Below are positions 33,229-41,728 of a DNA stretch of 64,000 bases, piece after piece (the first letter of the stretch is position 1; each line of letters begins with the position of its first letter). The DNA is from Rhizobium sp. R635 (lineage in GTDB: Bacteria; Pseudomonadota; Alphaproteobacteria; Rhizobiales; Rhizobiaceae): positions 62,001-126,000 of the forward strand of contig NZ_LOKX01000004.1 in the NCBI RefSeq assembly GCF_002211285.1. Reading direction: 5' to 3'. The notes beneath the pieces are model-generated. The model saw nothing but the letters and a program-made list of their open reading frames with translations, had not been told where the DNA came from and searched no databases. Both the position numbers and the translations under genes were made by a program.

Positions 33229-34190
33229 GATGGAATCCCTATTGCCCAGGATTTGGCCGTTTGCGATCCGGCGGTGGTTTCGTCGCACCAGTCCGCGAAA
33301 GCTGCGGTTGCCGCCTCCGCGCCGATCTCGTTCAGCGTTTCGTGCCGCATATCCTGATATATCACGGTGCTGATACGGGAGAAGCCGTGGCCTTTCAAAT
33401 GGTTTGACAACCAGAGAATGGCTTTTCCACGTTCCGTTGCCGGGTCCTCTCCGCCGCCAACGAGATGGATCGGCATGTCGCGCGCCAGCCGGTCGAGGCG
33501 GACCTTCTGCGGGGCGCGGAAGGTCAGCTCGAAGACGTCGAGCCAGAGGGAGACCGAGGCGTCGAAGCCGCAGAGCGGATCGGCGACATATTTGTCGACT
33601 TCATGGGGAAGACGCGACAGCCAGTCGAACTCGGTGCGGCGGCCGGGAATCGATTTGCCCCAGGCGCCGAAGGTGAGTTTCGGCAGAAGTCCGCTCGGCA
33701 CGTCGGAGCCCTTCAGCATGCGCTCGGCCAGCAGGATTGCCTGGGCGGCGCGGCCGGCAAGCCCGACGGCGAAATTCGAGTTCCAGACGGCGACGGCGTC
33801 GAAGTCGCCCGGAGCCGTGACCGCGGCATTGAGGGCAATGAGGCCGCCCATCGAATGGCCGAAGAGGATCACCGGCAGGCCCGGATGACGGGAGGTTGCG
33901 TGGGCGCGCATGGCGATGACGTCGCCGATCACCCTTTCGACGCCGCCGCGCCGGGCGAAGCGGCCGATCGGCGCGTCGGGCGCCGTCGTCTCGCCATGAC
34001 CGCGATGATCATGGGCGTAGACGTGATAGCCGCGCGCGGCCATCGTCTCGGCAAAGACGCGGTAGCGCTTCGAATGTTCGGCGAGCCCATGCGATATCAA
34101 CAGGATGCCGCGCGCCGGCGCGGCAGCCTCGGCATGGTGATAGGCGAGCGACGCCTCCGGCAAGGCCAGCCTTTGCGTATCTGAAAACAT
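33225..34190 (-). CDS. alpha/beta hydrolase (monoacylglycerol lipase-like)
   Basis: 321 residues, alpha/beta-hydrolase fold. The oxyanion segment is LLISHGLAEHSKRYRVFAE near 30, YAHDHRGHGET follows at 58, and the nucleophile elbow GHSMGG is near 112-117. The acid is probably Asp in VGGGEDPATER near 247, and the His is in MRHETLNEI near 286. It resembles monoglyceride lipases (Hydrolase_4). It is first in the four-gene operon and may release an acyl compound used by the following enzymes. Confidence 0.85.
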   Translation of the reverse strand: MFSDTQRLALPEASLAYHHAEAAAPARGILLISHGLAEHSKRYRVFAETMAARGYHVYAHDHRGHGETTAPDAPIGRFARRGGVERVIGDVIAMRAHATSRHPGLPVILFGHSMGGLIALNAAVTAPGDFDAVAVWNSNFAVGLAGRAAQAILLAERMLKGSDVPSGLLPKLTFGAWGKSIPGRRTEFDWLSRLPHEVDKYVADPLCGFDASVSLWLDVFELTFRAPQKVRLDRLARDMPIHLVGGGEDPATERGKAILWLSNHLKGHGFSRISTVIYQDMRHETLNEIGAEAATAAFADWCDETTAGSQTAKSWAIGIPS

Positions 34191-34348
34191 GCGGATCCTC
34201 CCTGTTGCAAGAGACCAGATCGGCCAGTAAATGCAACATCAGCGTTTGATTTATCCGATAACAATTTTACGGCCTTGCTGCGATTCAGGGTTGCGGGCTT
34301 TCATGCTTCGTGCTTATTTGTTCCTGTATTGTTCTTTTGGGGGTTGAA

Positions 34349-35089
34349 ATGATCAGCATGCAGTTGCGTTCCCTGGCGTTTGCCGTGTCGATGGTTCTTG
34401 CCGGCGCCGCCACGGCGCAGGAGGGCGGCGGGCGCACCCGCTTCATTCTGGCTGCGAGCTGGCAGCCCGCCTTCTGCCAGACCAACCAGAAGAAAGCCGA
34501 ATGTGCGAGCCAGACCGGTGAGCGTCCTGATGCGACGAACTTCTCGCTGCACGGGCTCTGGCCGATGAAGCAGGACTACTGCGGCGTGAGCGACGACCAG
34601 AAAAGCGTGGACAAGGACGGCGACTGGAACAAGCTGCCGGCGGTGACGCTGGCGTCCGAGACGCAAGCCGCCCTCGCAAAAGCGATGCCCGGCACGCAAT
34701 CCGGCCTGGACCGGCATGAATGGGTCAAGCACGGCACTTGCACGAAGATGAGTGCGGAAGATTATTTCGGCGTCAGCATGCATCTGCTGACCGCGCTCAA
34801 TGCCTCGGCGGTGCGCGATCTCTTTGCCGCCAATATCGGCAAGACGGTCAAGGCCGAGGCGATCAAGGCGGCTTTCGATAAGAGCTTCGGCCCGGGGGCC
34901 GGCGACCGCGTCAAGATGAGCTGCCGCCGGGCCGGCAATGTCAGGATGATCAGCGAGCTGACGATCGGGCTTTCCCAGGACGCGGGGACGGCATCGGCAA
35001 AAACCGCGGCGCTCGGTGATCTGATCCAGGGAGCGGGAAAAACCTCGTTCGGCTGCAATGAGGGCGTCGTCGACGCTGCGGGCTTCTGA
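34349..35089 (+). CDS. ribonuclease T2-family protein, secreted
   Basis: 246 residues with a signal peptide (LRSLAFAVSMVLAGAATAQ). Both catalytic segments of RNase T2 are intact: FSLHGLWP (His68) and HEWVKHGTC (Glu124, His128). Cysteines in FCQ, ECAS, DYCG and GTC could pair in the periplasm. T2 enzymes cleave RNA without strong base preference and in bacteria usually act in the periplasm for nutrient scavenging. ATG 34349 is preferred since it leaves a good signal peptide; the frame opens at 34310. Confidence 0.92.
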   Translation: MISMQLRSLAFAVSMVLAGAATAQEGGGRTRFILAASWQPAFCQTNQKKAECASQTGERPDATNFSLHGLWPMKQDYCGVSDDQKSVDKDGDWNKLPAVTLASETQAALAKAMPGTQSGLDRHEWVKHGTCTKMSAEDYFGVSMHLLTALNASAVRDLFAANIGKTVKAEAIKAAFDKSFGPGAGDRVKMSCRRAGNVRMISELTIGLSQDAGTASAKTAALGDLIQGAGKTSFGCNEGVVDAAGF

Positions 35090-35187
35090 CCGGAAATCCT
35101 GCGTAAACCGGGTTTCGGCGTTGCCCGCAGGCGCTGTTTCGCCTACATAGCGGCACAATCGAAGTTTCCCGCCCGGAGCAGCGCAGT

Positions 35188-36837
35188 ATGGCACGTCAGT
35201 TCATCTACCACATGTCCGGCCTCAACAAGGCCTACGGCAACAAGAAGATCCTGGAGAATATCCACCTTTCCTTCTACCCCGATGCCAAGATCGGCATCCT
35301 CGGCCCGAACGGCGCCGGTAAATCCACCGTGCTGCGCATCATTGCCGGCCAGGACAAGGAATATACCGGCGAAGCCTGGCTCGCCGAGGGTGCCACGGTC
35401 GGCTATCTCGAGCAGGAGCCGAAACTCGACCCCAGCAAGACCGTGTTCGAGAACGTCATGGAAGGCGTTGCCTCCAAGACGGCTATCGTCGATCGCTACA
35501 ACGAGCTGATGATGAACTATTCCGATGAGACGGCGGAAGAGGGCGCCAAGCTCCAGGACATCATCGACAGCCAGAACCTCTGGGATCTGGAAAGCCAGGT
35601 CGAGATGGCGATGGAAGCCCTGCGCTGCCCGCCGCGCGATGCCGAAGTCACCAGCCTTTCCGGTGGTGAGCGCCGTCGTATCGCGCTCTGCCGCCTGCTG
35701 CTGTCGCAGCCGGACCTGCTGCTGCTCGACGAACCGACCAACCATCTGGACGCCGAAACCATCGCCTGGCTCGAAAAGCATCTGCGCGACTATCCCGGCG
35801 CCGTGATGATGATTACCCACGACCGCTACTTCCTGGACAACGTCACCGGCTGGATCCTGGAACTCGACCGCGGCCGCGGCATCCCCTACGAAGGCAACTA
35901 CTCCGCCTACCTGCAGGCCAAGGCCAAGCGCATGCTGCAGGAAAACCGCGAAGAAGCATCCCGCCAGAAGGCGATCAGCCGCGAGCAGGAATGGATCGCT
36001 TCCAGCCCGAAGGCCCGTCAGGCAAAGTCCAAGGCACGTATCAAGTCCTACGAGCAGCTGGTCGAGGCCGCCGAAAAGCAGCGTCCCGGCGACGCGCAGA
36101 TCATCATCCCGGTCAGCGAGCGTCTCGGCCAGGTGGTCATCGAGCTGGAAGGCATCACCAAGGGCTTCGAGGGCCGCACGCTGATCAACGACCTGTCGAT
36201 CAAGCTGCCGCCGGGCGGCATCGTCGGCATCATCGGCCCGAACGGCGCCGGCAAGACGACCCTGTTCAAGATGATCACCGGCCAGGAAAAGCCGGATAGC
36301 GGTTCGGTCCGCATCGGTGAGACCGTGCATCTCGGTTATGTCGACCAGAGCCGCGACGCGCTGGCCGCCGACAAGACGGTCTGGGAGGAAATCTCCGGCG
36401 GCGCCGAAATCATCAAGCTCGGCAAGTTCGACATGAACTCGCGTGCCTATTGCGGCGCCTTCAACTTCAAGGGCGGCGACCAGCAGCAGAAGGTCGGCAA
36501 TCTCTCGGGCGGCCAGCGCAACCGCGTGCACCTCGCCAAGATGCTGAAGGCCGGCGGCAACGTTCTGCTGCTCGACGAACCGACCAACGACCTCGATACG
36601 GAAACGCTGGGCGCTCTCGAAAACGCGCTCGAGAATTTCGCCGGCTGCGCCATCATCATCAGCCACGACCGCATGTTCCTCGACCGTCTGGCAACGCACA
36701 TCCTGGCGTTCGAAGGCGAGGGCCATGTCGAATGGTTCGAAGGCAACTTCGAGGATTACGAGCAGGACAAGATCCGCCGCCTCGGCCCGGACGCGCTCAA
36801 CCCGGGCAGCCAGGCCCATAAGCGCCTGACACGCTGA
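35188..36837 (+). CDS. ettA: ABC-F ATPase EttA (translational throttle)
   Basis: 549 residues with two ABC cassettes. First: Walker A GPNGAGKST (39-47), signature SLSGGERRR, Walker B LLLLDEPTNHLD. Second: GPNGAGKTT near 351, NLSGGQRNR and VLLLDEPTNDLD. Between them lies the charged linker (about 240-305). There are no membrane segments, as in ABC-F ribosome-associated ATPases. EttA binds the ribosomal E site and gates the first elongation step according to energy status. Length and lack of a long C-terminal extension favour EttA over Uup. A strong terminator follows. Confidence 0.93.
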   Translation: MARQFIYHMSGLNKAYGNKKILENIHLSFYPDAKIGILGPNGAGKSTVLRIIAGQDKEYTGEAWLAEGATVGYLEQEPKLDPSKTVFENVMEGVASKTAIVDRYNELMMNYSDETAEEGAKLQDIIDSQNLWDLESQVEMAMEALRCPPRDAEVTSLSGGERRRIALCRLLLSQPDLLLLDEPTNHLDAETIAWLEKHLRDYPGAVMMITHDRYFLDNVTGWILELDRGRGIPYEGNYSAYLQAKAKRMLQENREEASRQKAISREQEWIASSPKARQAKSKARIKSYEQLVEAAEKQRPGDAQIIIPVSERLGQVVIELEGITKGFEGRTLINDLSIKLPPGGIVGIIGPNGAGKTTLFKMITGQEKPDSGSVRIGETVHLGYVDQSRDALAADKTVWEEISGGAEIIKLGKFDMNSRAYCGAFNFKGGDQQQKVGNLSGGQRNRVHLAKMLKAGGNVLLLDEPTNDLDTETLGALENALENFAGCAIIISHDRMFLDRLATHILAFEGEGHVEWFEGNFEDYEQDKIRRLGPDALNPGSQAHKRLTR

Positions 36838-36860
36838 TCCTGCTTCATTTCCGCTTGCGA

Positions 36861-36886
36861 AAGCCCCGGTTCGACCGGGGCTTTTT
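36861..36886 (+). terminator. rho-independent terminator after ettA
   Basis: Ten-bp stem (36861-36870 with 36874-36883, loop TCG) followed by a short T-run, 23 bases after the ettA stop. Confidence 0.88.
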
Positions 36887-36966
36887 CATGTCTGGCCCTG
36901 TCGCAATTTGAGTAGGCAATTTCGCGGAGAGTGCGAATTGCCGCTTGCCACCGCTTTTCAAATCAC

Positions 36967-36982
36967 ATAAAGATATCTTTAT
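36967..36982. promoter_or_regulatory. 16-bp perfect palindrome, probable SahR operator
   Basis: ATAAAGATATCTTTAT is a perfect palindrome located 15 bases before the regulator's ATG. ArsR-family repressors bind AT-rich palindromes of this size over the promoter. Its location upstream of a sahR-like gene coupled to metF makes it a good operator candidate. Confidence 0.65.
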
Positions 36983-36997
36983 ATCTTGATTGGGCCG

Positions 36998-38026
36998 ATG
37001 ATGAGCGAACCTTTGAAGCTGGGACTGGATGGGCTGGTGGACGTCTTGAAGGCGGCCGGCGAACCCACGCGTCTGCGTCTTCTGGCGCTTCTCGATGGCG
37101 GCGACCTGACGGTGACCGATCTTACCGAAATCCTCGGCCAATCCCAACCGCGTATCTCCCGCCACCTGAAGCTGCTCGGCGAAGCCGAACTGATCGAACG
37201 CTATCAGGAGGGTGCCTGGGCCTATTTCCGGCTCAAGCAGGACGGCAAGGCGGCCATGCTGGTGCGGGCGCTGCTGAGACATGTCTCCGAGAACGATCCG
37301 ACCATCCTTCGCGACGGCGAGCGGCTTTCGCAGGTCAAGCGGCAGCGGGCCGAGCGGGCGCAGGCCTATTTCAGCCGCAACGCCGCGGAATGGGACGAGC
37401 TTCGCCGCCTGCATGCGGCCGACGAGGAGGTCGATGCCGCCGTTATCCGGCTGCTCGGCAACCAGCCGATCGATTCACTGCTGGATCTCGGCACCGGCAC
37501 CGGCCGCATCCTGGAGCTCCTGTCCGGGCTTTACCGCCGGGCTATCGGCGTCGACGCCAGCCGCGATATGCTGAGCGTGGCGCGCGCCAATCTCGACAAA
37601 TCACGCATCACCAAGGCGACGGTCCGCCACGCCGATATCCTGAACCTTCCGTTCGAGGGGCAGGATTTCGACCTGGTGACGATCCATCAGGTGCTGCATT
37701 TCTTCGACCAGCCGGAGATTGCGATCGCGGAAGCGGCGCGCATGCTCCGGCCGGGCGGGCGGCTCGTGGTCATCGACCTCGCACCGCACACGCTCGAATA
37801 TCTCCGCGACGAACATGCCCATGTCCGTCTCGGCTTTTCGCACCAGGCGATGTCCGACTGGCTGCGCAAGGCCGGGCTCGACGTCGAGCAGGTCGTCGAT
37901 CTTCATCCGGGTCAGCAGGGCGGGCAGGGGCTGACGGTCACCGTCTGGCTCGCGCGTGATCCGAGGCGTCTCATGGCTTCGCAGACGAGCGAAGGCGCCG
38001 AACCTACATTTGCCGGGAGAGTATGA
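36998..38026 (+). CDS. sahR: ArsR-family regulator fused to SAM-dependent methyltransferase domain (SahR-like)
   Basis: 342 residues: an ArsR winged helix (about 10-90, with LTEILGQSQPRISRHLKLL) and a class I methyltransferase domain (about 125-320; LLDLGTGTGRILELL near 162, DLVTIHQVLHFF near 226, RMLRPGGRLVVIDLAP near 247). This architecture matches SahR, known as a repressor of SAM-cycle genes that lets go of DNA when it binds S-adenosylhomocysteine. The stop is one base from metF, so both share a transcript. Start choice is between adjacent ATGs at 36998 and 37001. Effector and regulon here are inferred from family and context. Confidence 0.85.
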   Translation: MMSEPLKLGLDGLVDVLKAAGEPTRLRLLALLDGGDLTVTDLTEILGQSQPRISRHLKLLGEAELIERYQEGAWAYFRLKQDGKAAMLVRALLRHVSENDPTILRDGERLSQVKRQRAERAQAYFSRNAAEWDELRRLHAADEEVDAAVIRLLGNQPIDSLLDLGTGTGRILELLSGLYRRAIGVDASRDMLSVARANLDKSRITKATVRHADILNLPFEGQDFDLVTIHQVLHFFDQPEIAIAEAARMLRPGGRLVVIDLAPHTLEYLRDEHAHVRLGFSHQAMSDWLRKAGLDVEQVVDLHPGQQGGQGLTVTVWLARDPRRLMASQTSEGAEPTFAGRV

Positions 38027-38027
38027 C

Positions 38028-38930
38028 ATGGCTTTGAAAAACGAAGCACGCGGGCGCAACTTCGGGATCTCCTTCGAATTCTTTCCGCCGAAATCGGAAG
38101 AGATGGAAGGGCAGCTCTGGGACACCGTCGCCAAGCTGCAGGATTGGGAGCCGGATTTCGTGTCGGTGACCTATGGCGCCGGCGGCACCACCAAGGCGCC
38201 GACGCTGTCGGCCGTCACGCGCTTCCTGTCGCAGACGCCGCTTGCCACCGCCTCGCATCTCACCTGCGTCGGTGCGACGAAGGAAGAAACGCATCATATG
38301 ATCGATACGTTCCGCAAGGTCGGCGTCAAGCATTTCGTGGCGTTGCGCGGTGACGCACCCGGCGGCGCCGGCGCGCCCTATCAGCCGCATCCCGGCGGTT
38401 ACGCCAATGCGGCGGAACTGGTGGCCGGCCTCAAGTCGATCGCCGATTTCGAGATTTCGGTCTCCGCCTATCCGGAAAAGCACCCGGAAAGCCGCGATAC
38501 CGCCGCCGATATCGACATGCTGAAGCGCAAGGCCGACAACGGCGCCGACCGCGCGCTGACGCAATTCTTCTTCGACAACGACAATTTCGAGCGCTACCTG
38601 GAGCGGGTGCGCGCCGCCGGCATCTCGATCCCGATCGTGCCCGGCATCATGCCGATCCAGAACCTGACGCAGCTGAAGCGTTTCGCCGGCGCCTGCGGCA
38701 CCGTCATCCCCGCCTTCCTCGACGAACGCTTCGCGGGCTTCGACGACAAGCCCGAGGAACGGGCGAAGGTTGCGGCCGACGTCGCTGCTGAGCAGATCGA
38801 GGATCTCGTCCGGCGCGGCCTCGACGAGTTCCATCTCTACACGATGAACCGTGCGCCGCTGGTTTCCGCCGTGCTCGATAATCTCGGCTTCTCCCGCCGG
38901 TCGCCGAAGAGCGCGGGCGCTGCCGCCTGA
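38028..38930 (+). CDS. metF: methylenetetrahydrofolate reductase
   Basis: 300 residues, a flavoprotein TIM barrel reducing 5,10-methylene-THF to 5-methyl-THF for methionine synthase. FGISFEFFPPKSEEME near residue 13 carries the catalytic Glu, VTYGAGGTT is near 47, HLTCVGATKEE near 79, LRGDAPGG near 106 and FFDNDNFERY near 181. The ATG sits directly after the regulator stop. A perfect-stem terminator follows. It supplies the methyl donor used by MetH at the start of the window. Confidence 0.96.
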   Translation: MALKNEARGRNFGISFEFFPPKSEEMEGQLWDTVAKLQDWEPDFVSVTYGAGGTTKAPTLSAVTRFLSQTPLATASHLTCVGATKEETHHMIDTFRKVGVKHFVALRGDAPGGAGAPYQPHPGGYANAAELVAGLKSIADFEISVSAYPEKHPESRDTAADIDMLKRKADNGADRALTQFFFDNDNFERYLERVRAAGISIPIVPGIMPIQNLTQLKRFAGACGTVIPAFLDERFAGFDDKPEERAKVAADVAAEQIEDLVRRGLDEFHLYTMNRAPLVSAVLDNLGFSRRSPKSAGAAA

Positions 38931-38951
38931 TCGTTTCAGACGTTCAAAAGT

Positions 38952-38990
38952 GAAAAAGCGCATGTCGGGCGGGACATGCGCTTTTTCTTT
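38952..38990 (+). terminator. strong terminator after metF
   Basis: Fifteen-bp perfect stem (38952-38966 with 38973-38987) including A-run and T-run flanks, so it can act on both strands. It begins 22 bases after metF. Confidence 0.9.
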
Positions 38991-39047
38991 GGCGGATTGA
39001 TCAGGGGAGTTTAGGCACTATCAGCGTTCCGCATCCGTCATCCCGGC

Positions 39048-39125
39048 TCAAATGAAGAGCATGGATAGGACGAAAGCAAACGCTGCACTGACCAACAGAA
39101 CATTCAAGGATTGCGTGAGTCCCAT
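39048..39125 (-). CDS. 25-residue hydrophobic membrane peptide
   Basis: The frame reads MGLTQSLNVLLVSAAFAFVL followed by SMLFI and a TGA stop. A GAGGAG ribosome-binding site lies seven bases before the ATG, an unusually good signal for random sequence. From residue 7 on it is one uninterrupted hydrophobic segment long enough to span the membrane. It stands alone in a 460-bp interval between metF and a DMT transporter. Such one-helix proteins often modulate membrane enzymes or transporters. The function is unknown; coding status rests on the ribosome-binding site and composition. The remaining interval (39126-39390) shows nothing else clear. Confidence 0.6.
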   Translation of the reverse strand: MGLTQSLNVLLVSAAFAFVLSMLFI

Positions 39126-39390
39126 GTCTGTCTCCTCGCGTTAACCGCCGGATATTATGTCTGAAATATGTCGGTTGGGAAGCGGATTCTATGCTGCGCT
39201 GCCGAAATGGCCGGTGGATAAGTCGAACATCGTTTTCCCAAGTCATTGATATAAAACGATAATTTCAAGAAAATTTTTCTTCACACATTTTAACACGGCG
39301 TTAAATCAGGCGATCGTGGATTCATCTATGCGCCCAAAACATGGCAAGCCCGCAACAGGTTGAAAACATAGGAAAACTGCAACCAGGCCG

Positions 39391-40284
39391 TCAGGCAGGC
39401 TTCACCAGCAGGCGATAGGCGCGGCCATCAAGGATGACGAGGCCGAAACCGATCAGCGCCATGCCGGCGAATTCGGCGAGACTGAGCCTTTCACCGAGGA
39501 AGAGAACGCCGAGAAGGATGGCGCCCGGCGGCACCAGCAGGGTGACGAGCGAAGCGTTGGTGGCGCCGGCCATTGCCATGATCCTGAAATAGAGAATGTA
39601 GGCGAAGGCGGTCGACAGCAGCGCCAGGGCCAGGATGGCAAGCAGCGCATCGAGCGGCGGCGCAGCCAGTGTCCAGGGGCGATCGGCCAGCAGCGACAGC
39701 GGCAGCGCGACCAGCGAGGAGGCGGTCAACTGGCCGGCGGCCGTGACGGGGGCGGGGACGCCCTTGAAGCGTTTGCCGTAAGTGGCGGCAAAACCGTAGG
39801 AGACGGCGGCGAGCACCGGCAGCAGCAGCGCCCAGAGCGGGGCTTCGCTGCCGCCGGAGATGCCGGGGCCGATCAGCACGATCGTTCCGGCGAGGCCGAC
39901 GAGGCAGCCGGCGATCTTGGCCGAAGACAGCTTTTCGTCCGAGGTGAGGTAATTGGCGATGAGCACGGTCCAGATCGGCGTCGTCGCGTTCAGGATCGCC
40001 GCAAGACCGGCGCCGATGCGGGTCTGGCCGAAGAAGATCAAGGCATGCGGCAGGACATTGTTGATGATGCCGAGGATCAGGAACTCGCGCCAGCGGTCAC
40101 TGAGGATCGAATAGATGTCGAGACGGCCGGCGATATAGACATGCAGGGCGAGCGCTGCGAGCAGCAGCCGGAGGAAGACGAGCGTCAGCGGCGGCACGTG
40201 CTCAACGGCGATGCGGGCAAAGAAAAAGGAGCCGCCCCAGATCAGGCCGAGCAGGACCAGCAGTCCCCAGGTCCAGGCATTCAT
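39391..40284 (-). CDS. EamA/DMT-family transporter
   Basis: 297 residues with about ten transmembrane helices as two EamA repeats. The first helix is TWGLLVLLGLIWGGSFFFAR, the classic N-terminus of this family, and the second repeat ends TLLVPPGAILLGVLFLGERLS. ATG 40284 is preferred over the frame opening at 40350 because the intervening 22 residues are polar and atypical. Substrate unknown. It is monocistronic. Confidence 0.88.
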   Translation of the reverse strand: MNAWTWGLLVLLGLIWGGSFFFARIAVEHVPPLTLVFLRLLLAALALHVYIAGRLDIYSILSDRWREFLILGIINNVLPHALIFFGQTRIGAGLAAILNATTPIWTVLIANYLTSDEKLSSAKIAGCLVGLAGTIVLIGPGISGGSEAPLWALLLPVLAAVSYGFAATYGKRFKGVPAPVTAAGQLTASSLVALPLSLLADRPWTLAAPPLDALLAILALALLSTAFAYILYFRIMAMAGATNASLVTLLVPPGAILLGVLFLGERLSLAEFAGMALIGFGLVILDGRAYRLLVKPA

Positions 40285-40378
40285 TCTGCTGTCCAAGCCG
40301 CGTCCTCCATAGCAAACCGAATCGCTGCCGAAACGGCATCGATTCTTCACTGGAAGTCTTAGCTGAGGCGGCGCATCG

Positions 40379-40408
40379 CGCCACCCGTTTCTTGCAAAGC
40401 GGGTGGCG
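40379..40408. terminator. inverted repeat downstream of the MltB-like gene
   Basis: Nine-bp perfect GC stem (40379-40387 with 40400-40408) lies 18 bases past the stop of the minus-strand transglycosylase gene. No T-run follows in that direction, so termination is only possible, not certain. Confidence 0.4.
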
Positions 40409-40426
40409 GCAAGCTGTCAGCAGCGA

Positions 40427-41647
40427 TCAGAGGGCGTTGAGGAGGGCGGGCGTCGCCCAGCCGTCGGCCGGCATGCCCAAGCGCTGCTGTTCCTTCTGGA
40501 TCGCGACGCGCGTGCCGGAACCGAGGATGCCGTCGATCTCGCCGACATCATGGCCAAGCGAATCCAGCTTCGTCTGCAGCTGTTTCATCTGGTCGTTGGA
40601 AAGGCCCTGCTCGGGTACGCCCTTGAGATAGGTCGGGGCGCCGGAAAGGCGGGTTCCGAAATAGGCGGCCGACGTCGTATAGATGAACGACTTGTTCCAT
40701 TCGAGATAGATCTTGAAATTCGGATAGGCGATGAAGGCCGGTCCCATGCGGCCCTGCGGCAGCACGAGGTCGCCTTCGAGATCGCCGAAAGCGGTGTTGC
40801 CGTCGCGCGGCTTGACGCCGAGCGCGAACCATTCGGCGGCCTTCATCGTGCCGCCAAGGCCGGATTTCTCGAAGGGCAGGCTGTCGGGCAGGGTGACTTC
40901 CTGCAGCCAGGGCTGGCCGCGCTCGAAGCCGAGATGCTGGATGAATTTCGCCGCCGTCAGGATGGCGTCCGGGCCGCTCTGCTTAAGGCGGACATGGCCA
41001 TCGCCGTCGCCATCCATGCCATAGGCGATGATGTCGCGCGGCAGCATCTGGACTTGGCCGATCTCGCCGGCCCAGGCGCCGGTGTTGGTGGCGGGGTCGA
41101 GATCGCCGTGCTGGACCATCTCGATGAGGGCGATCAGCTGCGGGCGGAAGAGTTCCGGGCGGCGGCAGTCGTGCGACAGCGTCACCAGGGCGTTGCGGGT
41201 ATTGAAATCGCCCTGGACGGCGCCAAAATCGGTTTCCATCGCCCAGAAGGCGGTGATGACGCCTGAGGGAACGCCGAACTCCTGCTCGGCGCGGGCAAAG
41301 ACGTCGGCATATTGCTTCATCTTCTGGCGGCCGATGTCGAGGCGGGCCTGGCTGACGGTGCGCTGGGAGAATTCGAGGAAGGTCTGCTTGAAGACGCCCT
41401 GGGCGCGATCCCGGCTCAGAACCTTGGGATCGATTTCAGCGCCGGCCAGCGCCTCGTCGGCGGCTGCGGCGCTGGCGCCTGCGGCGACCGCATCGGCCTT
41501 GACGCCCTGGAGGAAGGCGGAGAGATCGCCGCCGCAGGGTGCCGCCGGGGCTGAGGCCGCGGGCGCCTGCTGGGCGGCTGCGCCGCCTGCGAGAGCGAGG
41601 GCAAACAGGAGGGCGAGTGCAGAGCGGCTTGCGAGCGAGCGGTGCAT
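40427..41647 (-). CDS. lytic murein transglycosylase, MltB type, with C-terminal PG-binding domain
   Basis: 406 residues: signal peptide (SALALLFALALAGGAAAQQ), a membrane-bound-lytic-transglycosylase B-like catalytic domain (about 40-335) and a C-terminal peptidoglycan-binding domain (about 345-405; LQTKLDSLGHDVGEIDGILG). The catalytic Glu is in ITAFWAMETDFGAV near 133. No lipobox is seen, so it is probably soluble in the periplasm. It cleaves glycan strands with 1,6-anhydro product formation. Confidence 0.92.
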   Translation of the reverse strand: MHRSLASRSALALLFALALAGGAAAQQAPAASAPAAPCGGDLSAFLQGVKADAVAAGASAAAADEALAGAEIDPKVLSRDRAQGVFKQTFLEFSQRTVSQARLDIGRQKMKQYADVFARAEQEFGVPSGVITAFWAMETDFGAVQGDFNTRNALVTLSHDCRRPELFRPQLIALIEMVQHGDLDPATNTGAWAGEIGQVQMLPRDIIAYGMDGDGDGHVRLKQSGPDAILTAAKFIQHLGFERGQPWLQEVTLPDSLPFEKSGLGGTMKAAEWFALGVKPRDGNTAFGDLEGDLVLPQGRMGPAFIAYPNFKIYLEWNKSFIYTTSAAYFGTRLSGAPTYLKGVPEQGLSNDQMKQLQTKLDSLGHDVGEIDGILGSGTRVAIQKEQQRLGMPADGWATPALLNAL

Positions 41648-41728
41648 GAATGCTGTCCTTATAGCAAATGGATGCCCGTCGCTTTCACAGAGGAATGTGA
41701 CGGAAGCAAGAAAGATTGGAAGACGTTA

